Part shown: piece after piece, positions 32,581-43,700 of the stretch
How the letters are laid out: the number at the start of each line of letters is the position of its first letter
How positions within the stretch are numbered: position 1 is the stretch's first letter
DNA from: Lepidurus packardi
Lineage: Eukaryota > Arthropoda > Branchiopoda > Notostraca > Triopsidae
Assembly: GCA_023053545.1 (NCBI GenBank)
Contig: JAKZAN010000001.1
Span: 10,684,565-10,748,564 of the forward strand
Reading direction: 5' to 3'
Length of the DNA: 64,000 bases
Notes under the pieces: generated by a model
What the model was told of the DNA's origin: nothing
Database searches by the model: none
The model's input: only the letters and a program-made list of their open reading frames with translations
Translations under genes and position numbers: made by a program

Positions 32581-32812
32581 ACGTGACCAGAGTAGAGTCA
32601 AGAACCCAGAAGTAATTACTAAATTGGGTTTATTTTAGTTGATTGTAGTTACTTAATGTTTAGTGTTACTTGTAGATGAAGAACAAGTTGAAGCTCGTTG
32701 GACGCAAGGCCGCATGGGCAAAGCTGGTGAAGCTGACAGACATATTTCGGTTAAACTGCCCAAGCGTTTGTTCTCCGGAAAGCGCGGCATTGGCAAAACG
32801 GACAGGCTTTAA
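32581..32812 (+). pseudogene. GTPBP4: NOG1/GTPBP4 C-terminal end, copy 4
   Basis: Continues the exon broken by the hAT (TPRDQSRVKNPE, donor near 32612), then a last exon at about 32676-32812 with [20 protein letters not shown] and [12 protein letters not shown] before TAA, the expected NOG1 terminus. It marks the right end of the tandem array. Confidence 0.7.
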
Positions 32813-32835
32813 GCAGGCTAACTGAACCCTATCAG

Positions 32836-33014
32836 CCTCCGTGGCATCTGCTTTAGCTGGAACACGAACTCTGTCCGATTCAGAAGCATTTGGTCAGCAC
32901 ATTGCGAAACAACTGGAGCGATTAGATGTTCCAACCAGGGCAATGGCTATGTTGAAGATGAGCGAGATTGCTTTCTTGGCCACAATTGGTGAACTTACAC
33001 TACAGACGCCATAA
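32836..33014 (+). pseudogene. Last exon of a possible BESS-like partner gene
   Basis: After an acceptor ATCAG, an open stretch reads SALAGTRTLSDSEAFGQHIA then KQLERLDVPTRAMAMLKMSE and stops at TAA. This pattern resembles the BESS-like C-terminus of MADF/Myb-SANT proteins that travel with PIF/Harbinger transposases. Upstream exons are not found; NOG1 sequence ends just before, so it is truncated. Confidence 0.4.
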
Positions 33015-33179
33015 AATTTTGTGAATAGCGAATTACAACTTTTTAAAGAAAACATCTTGTTGTACATTAAATTCTTTCGATGTGTCGGACATGTCGAAAC
33101 GAAAATGTAGAATCGAATTTCTCTATCACATATTCTTGATTGTATTCTCCTCCTTCGTACGAACAGTGAAAAGTGTGCA

Positions 33180-34611
33180 CTATTTGTACGCGGTCTGTGT
33201 GACAATACGAAGCTGCCATGGGACAGCGCCTGCTTCACTGCAGAAGAAATTTTTCAGCTCATCTCTGATTTCACCAGCTTTTTTCTGGTACCGGTTGGAC
33301 ATGTTCGTCGCCATATTATCCAGACTTTCTTCGGCAGCTGCAGCTCGCCAGTCACCCGGGATTATTTCGTGCGTTTCAGGGTTTTCTCCGTCCACGAACG
33401 ATGGGGGACAGTAAGCTCTGGTTGTACTATCACGCTGCAAAAAATTATGCAGGGAACAGCAAGCCAGAATCACATTCCTTGTATTCTTCAGTGAACAGTT
33501 GATCTCTGTTTTTAGGACACGCCAACGTGCGACAAGTATCCCAAAGGTATTTTCAATGATTCTCCTCGCACGTGAAAGCCTAATTGAATGAAAGCTCAAT
33601 TGAATTATTGTACAAGTATTACAATTCAGAACCTAACCTGTAATTGAAGATCCGTTGTTCCAAGGTTAGGTTACCACCATAGGGCTTCATAAGATTCGGC
33701 TTTAGTGGGAATGCGTCATCTCCAATGAGCATTGGAGGAACTTCAATTGCGGTACCGGGAAGATTTCTTTGTTCTGGAAGATCAAGCGTACCAGAAAGGA
33801 ACTGCCTTCCAAAGGTAGAGTTCGGGAAAACGCTGCTGTCGCCGAGGCGACCAGGTGCACCAACATCAACCATCAGGAAACGATATTCCGCATCGCATAC
33901 ACCAAGAAGGACCAGACTATAATATTTCTTATAGTTGAAATAATCGGATCCTGACTTGGGTGGGCACATAATGCGAACATGCTTCCCGTCAATAGACCCA
34001 AAGCAATTGGGGAAATTCCATAACTCCCAGAACTTGTTCATTGAGGCAGCGTACATCTGCTGGGTTGGTTTGGGAATGAATTTTGCTCCCACTCTTTTCC
34101 AAATTACAAGACACGTTTGCGAGAGTATTTCGGAAACCGTGGATCGGCCTAATCGGAATTGATTAATTTAGATTTTTAATAGTCAATACAACATACCTAA
34201 GCGAAATTGGTAAGACAGTGACCTTTGACTTTCACCAGTGGATAGAAAACGTAGCGTTACTACTAGTCTTTCTTCGGGGGATACAGGTTTTCTAAGCTTT
34301 GTTGTCCTCTTTTCGATGTCGTTCTTCACGAGGTCCAATAGCTCGAAGTAGTGAGTTTTAGTCATCCGCACATAGTTGAAAAAGTATTTCTCGTCAATGG
34401 CCATTAACTTCGCAAACACGGTGGTGAAGTTCCCAGAAATTTGCCGGTCCAGAAGGAATGGACGCACCCACAAAACTCTCCGTTTTTTCCGTCTTTGCCT
34501 TTCAAGTTCACGTTCAGTTACTTTCAAAGCTACAACGTTATCTCCATGAACTTGAGCTGCCAGCAATAAAGCAAAGGCTGCCACTGCACTCTGCAAAATC
34601 AGTTTGTTCAT
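33180..34611 (-). CDS. PIF/Harbinger (HARBI1-like) transposase
   Basis: Exons 34611-34197, 34148-33638 and 33579-33180 join in phase to 441 residues. The N-terminus has a charged RQRRKKRRVLWVRPFLLDRQ block and a helix-turn-helix ending SLSYQFRLG; exon 2 reads RSTVSEILSQTC, FPNCFGSIDGKHVRI (first Asp), GAPGRLGDSSVFPNS (second Asp) and EQRIFNY; exon 3 LSRARRIIENTFGILVARWR (Glu). This is a complete DDE_Tnp_4 set with intact frame. The first 24 residues look like a hydrophobic leader, unusual for a nuclear protein; a later start is possible. No terminal repeats or 3-bp TSD were recognised, so it may be a decayed element with an intact gene or a domesticated one. Confidence 0.85.
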
Positions 34612-34930
34612 TCTTTTTCCGAGTTCGGTAATACGAAAAGAAAATATAGGAAATGAAAACCTAATCTTGCTTTTCCCGCTTTTTTTATCCCGAAAACGTG
34701 GCGGTGCCGTTGAGCGCAAGTTGTTTTGGCTGCAACATAAAACTTTATTATATTAATTCAGTAAATCTGGATAGCTTTTTACAGTTTTATTTATTATTTA
34801 GCTGCTCAAAAACCAAAGTTTCCTGCATGTTTTTCATACAACTTTCCTTGGCAATGTGGCAAGTCACACAAATCACAACAATCAAAGGACCCAAATTCAA
34901 TCTTATTTGAATGGCACAAGTCAGACCAAG

Positions 34931-37900
34931 TCAGACCAAACCACGCCTCCAGTCAGTGATTTTCTTGATTTTGACTGGTGATTTTTGATTTTGAATGGTA
35001 GTGTGAACCACCCTTGAGGCTTCTTTTGCTTCACTGCATCCAGTATTGTCGCTATCGGAATCCTCTTCTCCACTAAAATATCCCTTTTTGTACGGTTTCA
35101 GTTGCGAGATATGGGCTGGAAATACACGCCACCTCCTTCGGGTATGTAGACCAGGGGGATCGGATACGCGATACGTTACTGGAGTGAGTTTTTTGGTGAT
35201 TTTAAAAGGGCCGATGTACCTTGGTTCGAACTTCTGGGGTTTTCCTACTCGCCGGATTATACGTCGTACCCATACCAAGTCTCCGATCTTGAAAGACACG
35301 TCTTCTCGTCTATGACCGTCATAATCCTGTTTCTGTTTTAGTTGTTTTCTGCGGATTTGGTCTACTGCGTGCAGTCGGCTACATTCCACACGATCCAAGA
35401 ATTGCTCGTAGGTTTCTGGCGCTTCTTCTGGCCACGGATAGGCATTTTCTTCGGACAAATTCGGGAGACGTCCATAAACTAGTTCAAAGGGAGTGAAACC
35501 TGTCGTCTCTTGGCGGGCAGTATTTATGGAGAAAACAGCCTTCCTTAACACCTGATCCCAACTGACCGCTTCGTCATCCAAATAGGCAGAAAGTACCTCT
35601 TTTAAGGTCCTGTTGGCTCTTTCGCATAATCCGTTCGTCTGTGGATGGCTGGCTGCTGCCATCATATGCACCACCCCCAATTTTTCCAGCACCTCTTCCA
35701 AAAGTTGCGCAGAGAACCCAGACCCACGATCGGTCACAATTTTCTCCGGTGTAGAATGTCGCCACATGAAACGGCTTTCCAGGAAGTTGCAGACTTCTTT
35801 AGCAGAAGTATCGGGTACTGCTTTAGCCTCTACATAGCGAGTCGCATAGTCTACACATACCAAAATGTGCCTTTTCCCCCGTGACGTAAGTGGCAGTGGA
35901 CCTACATGGTCAATCCCGAGCATGGCGAAAGGCTTGCACGCTGGGAGTATTGGCTGAAGATATCCCACAGGTCTACCAGGAGGCTGTTTGAATTTCTGGC
36001 AATGACCACACCCACCAACAAACTTCTGAACATGTCGTGCACATTTCTTCCACCAGAAACGTTCTTGAAGCCTGGCCAGCGTCTTCGTTACTCCAAGATG
36101 CCCACCCGACGAACCTGCATGACAGGTCTCTAGCACCTGTCGTCTGAGTGAGCGGGGTACTACCAATAGAAGTTTTCTGCCCCTTCCATCATTCCTTCGA
36201 TACAGCCCTCCGTTTACGATACAGAAATTCTTTTCCGGCTGCAGCCCATGAGCCACAGCTCCCTCGCAATTCTCCAAGACAGAAATGATTTTGGCTAGGT
36301 CTTCGTCAGCGCGTTGTTGGAGCACGAAGTCTTGGCGATTGGAATTGGTATCAACCAGTACAGATATGTACATTTCGCCTGGTACGTCAGTTTCTTCCGG
36401 AACTCCCATAGAATTTCGCGACAGAGCGTCAGCGACGACGTTAGCCTTCCCCTTTCGATGCACGAATTTAATGTCATGCTCGAGAAAACTCATAACCCAT
36501 CGGCCCAGCTTGGCATTCGTTGCTTGCTTTTGATGCAACCATGTAACTGCCGAGTTATCCGTCACCACAACGAAGGGTCTTCCATAGATGTAATGGCGAA
36601 ACTTTTCCACTGACCATACTACAGCCAACATCTCCAATTCGTTGCTATGGTATCTAGTTTCGGGATCCGTCAAACGGCGACTGATGAAAGCTACGGTATG
36701 TTCATGTTCGCCTTTTCGCTGGATTAAAGCCGCCCCCAAACCGAGGTAACAGGCGTCCGTGTGAATTTCGCAAGGCCAATCTCCTACGAAATGCTGCATG
36801 ATTGGCGCGGTCGTCAGTTCTTCTTTGAGGTGCTGGAAGGCCCCGTTTTCTTTCGCTCCCCAGTGCCAGGGACAACCTTTCTTGAGGAGGCTATTTAAAG
36901 AACTGCAGATTGGTGCAAATCCTCTTACGAATCTTCTGTAGTAACCAGCCATCCCTAGAAACTCTCGTACGTTTCGAGCGTTCTTTGGTATCGGGAATTC
37001 TTGGATACCCTTCAGCCTTTCGGGATTCGGGCGGATGCCATCTCTGTTGACCACGTGTCCCAGGAATGTTATTTCAGACGCTGCGAAGTGACATTTCTTT
37101 GGGTTTAGCTTCACTCCAGACCGCTCGATAGCCTGTAGGACAGATTCCAGTCGTTCCTGATGTTCCTGGAAATCGCGACCATGGACCATAATGTCATCTA
37201 AATACACGAGACATAGTTCCCACTTGAGTCCCGCTAATATTTGATCCATCAATCTCTGAAAGGTGGCCGGGGCATTTGACAGGCCGAATGGCATTCGTTT
37301 GAATTCAAATAGGCCATCTGGTGTTGCGAACGCCGTTTTCTCTCTGCAGATTGGATCGATCTCTACTTGCCAGTACCCACTTGCTAGGTCCAGTGATGTA
37401 AAGTATTCTGCGCCTTCTAGCCGGTCCAGTACGTCTTCAGTTCGAGGGAGAGGATACACGTCTCGTTTCGTCACAGAATTGAGTTTACGGTAGTCAATAC
37501 AGAATCGAATTTCTCCCGTCTTCTTGCGTACCAGTACGACCGGCGAGGCCCATGGACTCTGCGATGGGGTCACGATCCCTTGCTGTAACATCTCGTTTAC
37601 TTGTTCTGAGATAATCTCGCGCTCACCAGGAGAAACTCTGCGAAAGAACTGCTTGACAGGGGGATGATCGCCGACGTCAATTTTATGCATGGCCAGCGTG
37701 GTACTGCCCAACTTCTCCCCTGGACCACAAAAACAATGTCGATACTTTTCGATCATGTCAATCACATGTTTACGCTCGGACTCCGTCAGGCTATTACCAA
37801 CATTCCAGGTGATCGGAGGAGGTTTGGGGGTTCCCTCACTTTCTTCGGTCATTACACAGCAGTTGACGGCTGACTCGTTTCCTAGAGGAGTGCTAATGGC

Positions 37901-38536
37901 ATCTACGTAATAGGCGTCCAAAAGATGTTGGTCTCGATTTAAGTAAAGGCTTTGTCGTCCTATGTTTAGTACTGGTACATTAACTCGACCTTTCTTTACT
38001 GGCAGTACAGAAGCTGGACTTATCCATTCGTAGCCGGGTGCCCCATGGAATACAGTGGCGGTGCTTACGACACTAACGCTGGCAGATGGCACTCGTAATT
38101 GGACGAACTCCATAGTGGCCGGTGCAATGCTGGTATTTTCTACAACGACCAAGGAACCAATTTGATCGGTTTCCATACCATCTTCAATCTCCACGTGCCG
38201 GAGACGCTCATTTTCGCCGTCCATTACTTCTTCCGGAGTCATGCCTCCCTCCTCCCAAAATTCTTCCGCCGCTGATGCTCGAATATCCTGTGGCTCTGAT
38301 GGAGGTTGGTCTTCTCTGGTATCTTCGAATTGCCCCGACGTCCCCGCGAAACGCACATCCTTCTTGTCTGATGCTGTAGTTTCCTTTGGACGTTCTGCAA
38401 CCTTAACCATCATTCCGCCGTTACCATCTGGACACAAGGACACGCGGCTACTTACGATCCAATCCATACCTAGGATCAACTGGAACGGCGACGACTCGAC
38501 AACCGGAACGTTGGGCAGCTTTACGTCAGAATTTTC
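34931..38536 (-). CDS. Gypsy pol polyprotein
   Basis: Open for about 1,200 residues on the minus strand; the frame opens right after a TAA at 38537-38539. Contains the end of protease (LILGMDWIVSSRVS), RT with TPDGLFEFKRMPFGLSNAPA and LVYLDDIMVHG, RNase H with IHTDACYLGLGAALIQ, integrase H2C2 (CHAGSSGGHLG, CGHCQKFKQ), catalytic GIDHVGPLP, VTDRGSGFSAQ and NGLCERANRT, and a C-terminal KIGDLVWVRR with EPRYIGPFKI. All catalytic residues look present. Translation from gag would need a frameshift and readthrough of the TAA. Confidence 0.85.
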   Translation of the reverse strand, partial: ENSDVKLPNVPVVESSPFQLILGMDWIVSSRVSLCPDGNGGMMVKVAERPKETTASDKKDVRFAGTSGQFEDTREDQPPSEPQDIRASAAEEFWEEGGMTPEEVMDGENERLRHVEIEDGMETDQIGSLVVVENTSIAPATMEFVQLRVPSASVSVVSTATVFHGAPGYEWISPASVLPVKKGRVNVPVLNIGRQSLYLNRDQHLLDAYYVDAISTPLGNESAVNCCVMTEESEGTPKPPPITWNVGNSLTESERKHVIDMIEKYRHCFCGPGEKLGSTTLAMHKIDVGDHPPVKQFFRRVSPGEREIISEQVNEMLQQGIVTPSQSPWASPVVLVRKKTGEIRFCIDYRKLNSVTKRDVYPLPRTEDVLDRLEGAEYFTSLDLASGYWQVEIDPICREKTAFATPDGLFEFKRMPFGLSNAPATFQRLMDQILAGLKWELCLVYLDDIMVHGRDFQEHQERLESVLQAIERSGVKLNPKKCHFAASEITFLGHVVNRDGIRPNPERLKGIQEFPIPKNARNVREFLGMAGYYRRFVRGFAPICSSLNSLLKKGCPWHWGAKENGAFQHLKEELTTAPIMQHFVGDWPCEIHTDACYLGLGAALIQRKGEHEHTVAFISRRLTDPETRYHSNELEMLAVVWSVEKFRHYIYGRPFVVVTDNSAVTWLHQKQATNAKLGRWVMSFLEHDIKFVHRKGKANVVADALSRNSMGVPEETDVPGEMYISVLVDTNSNRQDFVLQQRADEDLAKIISVLENCEGAVAHGLQPEKNFCIVNGGLYRRNDGRGRKLLLVVPRSLRRQVLETCHAGSSGGHLGVTKTLARLQERFWWKKCARHVQKFVGGCGHCQKFKQPPGRPVGYLQPILPACKPFAMLGIDHVGPLPLTSRGKRHILVCVDYATRYVEAKAVPDTSAKEVCNFLESRFMWRHSTPEKIVTDRGSGFSAQLLEEVLEKLGVVHMMAAASHPQTNGLCERANRTLKEVLSAYLDDEAVSWDQVLRKAVFSINTARQETTGFTPFELVYGRLPNLSEENAYPWPEEAPETYEQFLDRVECSRLHAVDQIRRKQLKQKQDYDGHRREDVSFKIGDLVWVRRIIRRVGKPQKFEPRYIGPFKITKKLTPVTYRVSDPPGLHTRRRWRVFPAHISQLKPYKKGYFSGEEDSDSDNTGCSEAKEASRVVHTTIQNQKSPVKIKKITDWRRGLV

Positions 38537-40008
38537 TTACTGAATGGTTAGTGCCACTACCCCAATCGGATGGACTAGTCTTCCATCGACACCACGTAAG
38601 TCGTTACCATTCGCTGCTTCCATCCCGCTTCTTGCAGTTCTTACCACGTCTGCTCGGACCACGCTTACACACGCTCCCGTGTCTACCAAGGCAGCGCATC
38701 TCCCAATTGAAGTGACCGTTACCTGAACCAGTGGTAACTGTCCCCTCGTTGCCGTAATGCTGACTACTGTATTGGCCGGTCCTGGTCCCGTGGACCGGCT
38801 TGCTCGTTTCCCGACCCAGGACGTTGGGGACATTCGCGGGAAACATGTCCCTCCTGGTGGCAATAATAACAAACTCTTCCTCGCGGACGTTGGGGTTGAG
38901 GGCAGTCACGGGCCAGGTGTCCTTGGCCGCCGCAGTTGTAGCATTCACTGCGTCTTCCTCGGGGTACCGCTGGAGCTGGCTGAGGAGCTGTATACTGGAG
39001 CTGGCTGTGTACTTCGTTGGACGGGCGAGTGCTTCTTCTCGTTTCTTGGTTAGTTCCCAAACGCTCTTCTATATTCGTAAGCCGACTTATTAGTTTTTCC
39101 AGGACCTGATCAATGGGCTTCGCATGGCTGGATGGTTCAAAAATCAGGGCGGCTCCCTGCGGTCGTTGGCTGATCTGCGTTGGGGGGATAGCGTTGGGAT
39201 AGACCGGCGCCACGGTGGTTAACGCAGCTACTGGGGCTGCGTTTGCTGCACTTCCCATCCCCTGCTCAACATTGGCGACCTGAGCAATGAATGTGTCCAC
39301 AGCAGCTGGTGCTCCAGCCATTACTGCGGCAGCTACTTCCGGGCGCAGCAATCCCCAAGCCAGTCTCTTCACCTGCTCACTCTCAGGGAGAGCTACGGGG
39401 CATAAGCGACATAAACGTAGCTTGTCGTAAATATATGCCGTTGTTGATTCCCCGGGAAGTTGACGCCTCGCTTCCACCATTCGGCCCCATTCTTCCAACG
39501 TCAGCGTTCGCCCAAAGGCGCCGATCAGCGCTGTCCTCCATGTGTCCCATGTGACGTGGTCCACCCCCTTAACCGCATGCCAAAGATATGCGGTATCGGC
39601 TATTTTAGATAGGGCAGCTCTCAGGCGATCTTCTGAGCTCCAACCCTCTACCGTACCCACACGTGCTACAACGTCCAACCAGGAATGGACATTCTCTGCT
39701 GGCCCACCAGTGAAGTGTGGAATGGCGGCGAGACTCGTTGACGACAAAACACGCGGTTGCTGGATAATCGGTCTCGGTGTGGCTTGTTCTTCAAGGAGGC
39801 CTAGGAATGCCTGGCGCTGCATTTGTAACTCCTCTCTGAAGGCTTGCCGTTCGCGTTCCATAATGTCCGCCTGTCGAGCCGTAACTGCTCCTAGTATTCT
39901 TTCGATCGCGTCCACGTCCATTTTTCTTGCTTGATGGTAATCCCGGCCGCTACGCGTTGGCATCCACGGATATCGGTTCGTAGCACTAGGGAATATCGGT
40001 GGTCGCAA
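38537..40008 (-). CDS. Gypsy gag and protease region (frameshift between them)
   Basis: Gag (40008-38764) is 414 residues: a retrotransposon-gag domain (IPHFTGGPAENVHSWLDVVA) and two zinc knuckles, CYNCGGQGHLARDC and CYYCHQEGHVSREC. A different frame (about 38872-38537) carries the protease ALVDTGACVSVVRADV and ends TIQ then TAA. Gag and pro overlap by about 110 bases, so a programmed shift is possible; the TAA between pro and pol may be a mutation. Confidence 0.8.
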
Positions 40009-40332
40009 GAATGAAAATTCGGGAGCACTGTTCGGGATTTATGTGATGGCGCAAGAATGAAATAATTCGCATTCGTCACAACGAACGAAGTATGTGCTGG
40101 TTCATTGTTGGCAATAATGAAATGACAACGTGAAGATTGTTCTAGATGAAAATTAAAATCGCAAAATCTGGCAGAATCTTGTAAAAATCACTAAATGTAC
40201 TCACAACCCTGAACCCTCACTAACTTTCAACTGCACATAGGTTATCGACGAAAATCCGTTCAATCGCAGTTCCAAGTCCATCCGGTAAAAACTACAATTC
40301 ACTGTTGGAACGATCCCTCCGCTGCCACCAAA

Positions 40333-40713
40333 TGTAGCGTAAATTGCGATTTACGCTGTTTAAAAATGGGGGATTACATAAGTTAATGCACAAATCACGT
40401 ATGAAAGAAGGGAAAGTAACTTCTGACTAAGGACTTAAGCTTTTGTATTTCAACTATCAAATTTCGCGCGCTCGCACGATGGCTTCCGCCGTCTTCCGAT
40501 AGTCCCACTCGACTCCTCGCTCTACTCCGCTTCTCTCTTCCCGTGCTTTTCGCACCGTCTAGCGTCAGTTTGCCACACTATTTCGCTGGTTCGTCCAATA
40601 TTTACGGAGGTATAAACGGGACCTTTAAAGATTGTTTGCCTAACTCTTTTCTACTCTTACTTTAAAGGGTGCTATATATTCTCGACCGAAACACTGCGCA
40701 CGTTCTTCTTTTT
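40333..40713 (-). repeat. 5' LTR of the minus-strand Gypsy element
   Basis: Starts (plus-strand view) TGTAGCGTAAATTGCGATTT next to the primer binding site. The outer edge is not fixed because no second copy exists in the window; the KDZ coding start at 40718 gives a right limit. Confidence 0.5.
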
Positions 40714-40717
40714 AAGA

Positions 40718-43700
40718 ATGGAAAGTCCTGGACTCGCAGTAAAAGCGTTTCTTGCTTCCCTTCAACGTCTCTCGAAAGACTTAGATGCACGTGTAAGTAT
40801 TGTACTGGTTGAATGCATAACAATGACGACTTATTCTATTTCTCTTGTACTGTACCTCTTTTCTGTAGGTAATGAACATCTCCCCAACCGCATTTAAGGA
40901 CGCGTTTGAAGAATGGGTTCGATGCATGTCCGGACTGAACGGTTTTGTCGATGAGGTGGAATCTGGCCGTGATCGCTCACCAGGGAGAAAAGGTTTTCGT
41001 TTGCACTGCCCAGCGTGTCATAAAATGTGCCATGTCGTTCATGTTGATGGCAACAAGAAGGTGTATAGATTCAAACTTAAATCCAGGTATCGAATGGTAC
41101 ACTCATAGCGAAGTAATTCACGAGTATGTATGTATATTCAGATCCTTGCGCCGCTGTTATTCAGAGGGCGTGTTTTTGTTTCCTGACGAGGAAGTTTTAA
41201 GCTTTGATGCCGCAATAAATAACTTGAGGCAGAAACGTTTGTCAAAGGTTTGTACGCTTACGGCGTTAGTTAGAGCAACTAATTATTTTATTACAATTTC
41301 AGGGGAAGAAAAACAATTGCAAGGCATCCGAATGGAAAGCGGCTAGGGCTGAGGACATGTTTAGAGGCGAAATTTACTCTTATCCGCTCTTTCTACTACG
41401 TGAACTTTGCCGAGAAATGAACGTTCGGTTTATTTCTATGGATGTCATGTGCCAATTTTGGCCATTTTTGGAGGGCCTGACCAGTGACATTAGGGCCGTA
41501 TTGGAGCAGGGTAACGATCACCCCCTTAGCGACGTTATCGATATGCAGAAAAACGTGACTCCTTTCCTTTCTGTGTGGCATGCCAAGAATCATAATGCAG
41601 ACTGCGAGGTGAGCTACCTAGATTTTCTATATAATTTTGCTGAATAATCATGTTTAGCGCGTTTGGAGCGGAACTTTCCAGGAGGGACTCGGCACAAGCA
41701 CGGGTGAACACGTAGAACTCGTAAACGCCTATGCTTCAAGAATCGGCCAGACGACCAAGCGTATGGACAAAGCTGGTAAGTTTCAAGTAACTGGAGTTTT
41801 TCTGTAGCTGCTTTGATTTTCCTAGGTCGAAATGAAATGCTGACGCAACACGCGGTGTACTGGAATACCAAGAAGGAGGAATCGCTGCCAAAAGCTCTTT
41901 CAGAAAGATACGAAGAGGTAATTGATTGGTACTATATCTATTCTTTTTCGCTATGTTTTTCTGCTTTTTATGCAAATACTGCTACTGCCAGAAAAAGAAT
42001 AGTTATTTTGTTGATGTGCCTGCAGATTCCTAAACAGATCTGTTCCCTCGAAGAAGAGCTGCAAGGATACGGCTTCAGTGGTGATCAGTTGCGTGCAGAG
42101 CGAGACTCCTGGAGGCAAAAGGCAGATGGTACAATTCTGTTTTGTTAATTATGTCTTGCAATATTCCATGTTTATCTCGTAGCAAACTTGTCAGGTCCAG
42201 CTCGTGCTCCGACACTGCGAGAGGTCGAAATAGTCGAAAAGTTTTTTCACAGGTAAAAATTTTCTGTTTCGTATATAACTTCTGAACTTAACGTGTTTCA
42301 ATTAATTAAATAGTCTGCCAGCCGAAAGTGAAAGTATCGAAGACGACATGTACGACCCACCGGAACTGGACCCAATAACATCGGGAGCAGTGAAAAAATG
42401 TTTGCAACACATACCGTTTTGTTGCAGAAGGAAAACTCAAAGCCCAAATTAGGAGCTTAAAAAGAGAAATCTCAGCTGTAGCGGGTAACTATCTATTTTG
42501 TAAAGTTGAATTGCCAATGGTGCGTAAAAGATGAAAAGTAACATTAAAGGTAAGTTGCTGTAAGTTTTGTCTCTACATTGTTATATTATAGTGTCTATTA
42601 GTCTTCCGATTCTCTGGGTTAGTTCTTGTAGTCTAATTTAGATTCCGTGGATTGTAGTTGTGCATGCCAAATTTTTGCAGTAGGCATTAAGCATGACGTT
42701 TTGCTTTATCGGTTTCAAAGTGGGGCGCAGATAGGTGAAGATTGCGAGCATGGTTTTTATGTGTAAATTTTATGTATTTTTATAAATACATGAATTTCGC
42801 TTAAGGGGACTGTATTTCCGTAAATGCGAAAATAAGTGCGAAAATTTCCTTTGGTGTAGAATGCGTAAGTATCAGGCCTCAAAATAATTGAGGCAGTTCG
42901 GAAACCAGAAAGACAAGAGCGTCTTCCTGCTCCGGGTGGGATATTTTATATGGCCAAACATGTGGCCAAACACGTGGCCAAACACATGTGGCCAAACACG
43001 TGCCAGTCGCGTGATGTCACGTGACTCAGGAGGGCTGAGATCCGCTTCACATATTTTGTCAAAATCAAAGGCGAAAAAGGGCTGGATACCAATTTTTTCG
43101 TCTTTATCTTCCAAACGCCAGACTTACGAGATCCCTAATCGGTATCAGCTTAAAATGAATTAATTAAAATTGGGTAAACTTGTGTCACTATAGACCCTTC
43201 GTACTATACGCAAAAGCCCGCCAACCCTGTAAGTTTCCAAGGGCGTTTTTTGAGATCAATTACTATTATAAAAGAGTCAAACTTGTAACTTGCTGAAAAC
43301 GATATAGTTTTGCGTATTGGAGGCCTTTTCGATACATATGAGCCTAAAAAAGTTAATTTCTTTGAGATCGGGGAATCTGTGTCACTGTTTCTTTGTCCTA
43401 TACGCAAAAGCCCGCCAACCCTGTAAGGTTCCAAGGGCGTTTTTTGAGATCAACTACTATTATAAAAGAGTCAAACTTGCTGAAAACGATAAATTTATAC
43501 GTATTGGAGGCTTTTTCGATACATATGAGCTTAACAAAGTTAATTTCGTTGAGATCGGGGAATCCGTGTCACTGTTCCCTTTGTCCTTTACGCAAAAGCC
43601 CGCCAACCCTGTAAGGTTCCAAGGGCGTTTTTTGAGATCAACTACTATTATAAAAGAGTCAAACTTGCTAAAAACGATATAGTTATGCGTATTGGAGGTC

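Larger units (their letters stand above)
34931..40713 (-). mobile_element. Gypsy LTR retrotransposon, one LTR visible
   Basis: The minus-strand order is LTR, leader, gag, protease, RT, RNase H, integrase. A primer binding site TTTGGTGGCAGCGG (minus, about 40333-40320) follows an LTR ending TACGCTACA at 40334. The upstream edge of that LTR, near 40670-40710, is uncertain. No matching LTR or polypurine tract is found left of the pol stop at 34931; the sequence goes straight to unrelated DNA, so the 3' end is missing. Confidence 0.75.

Noticed and set aside
43316-43682. 121-residue frame in the tandem repeat
   Set aside because: It merely follows the ~190-bp repeat period; the same words recur in different frames and show no protein motif.
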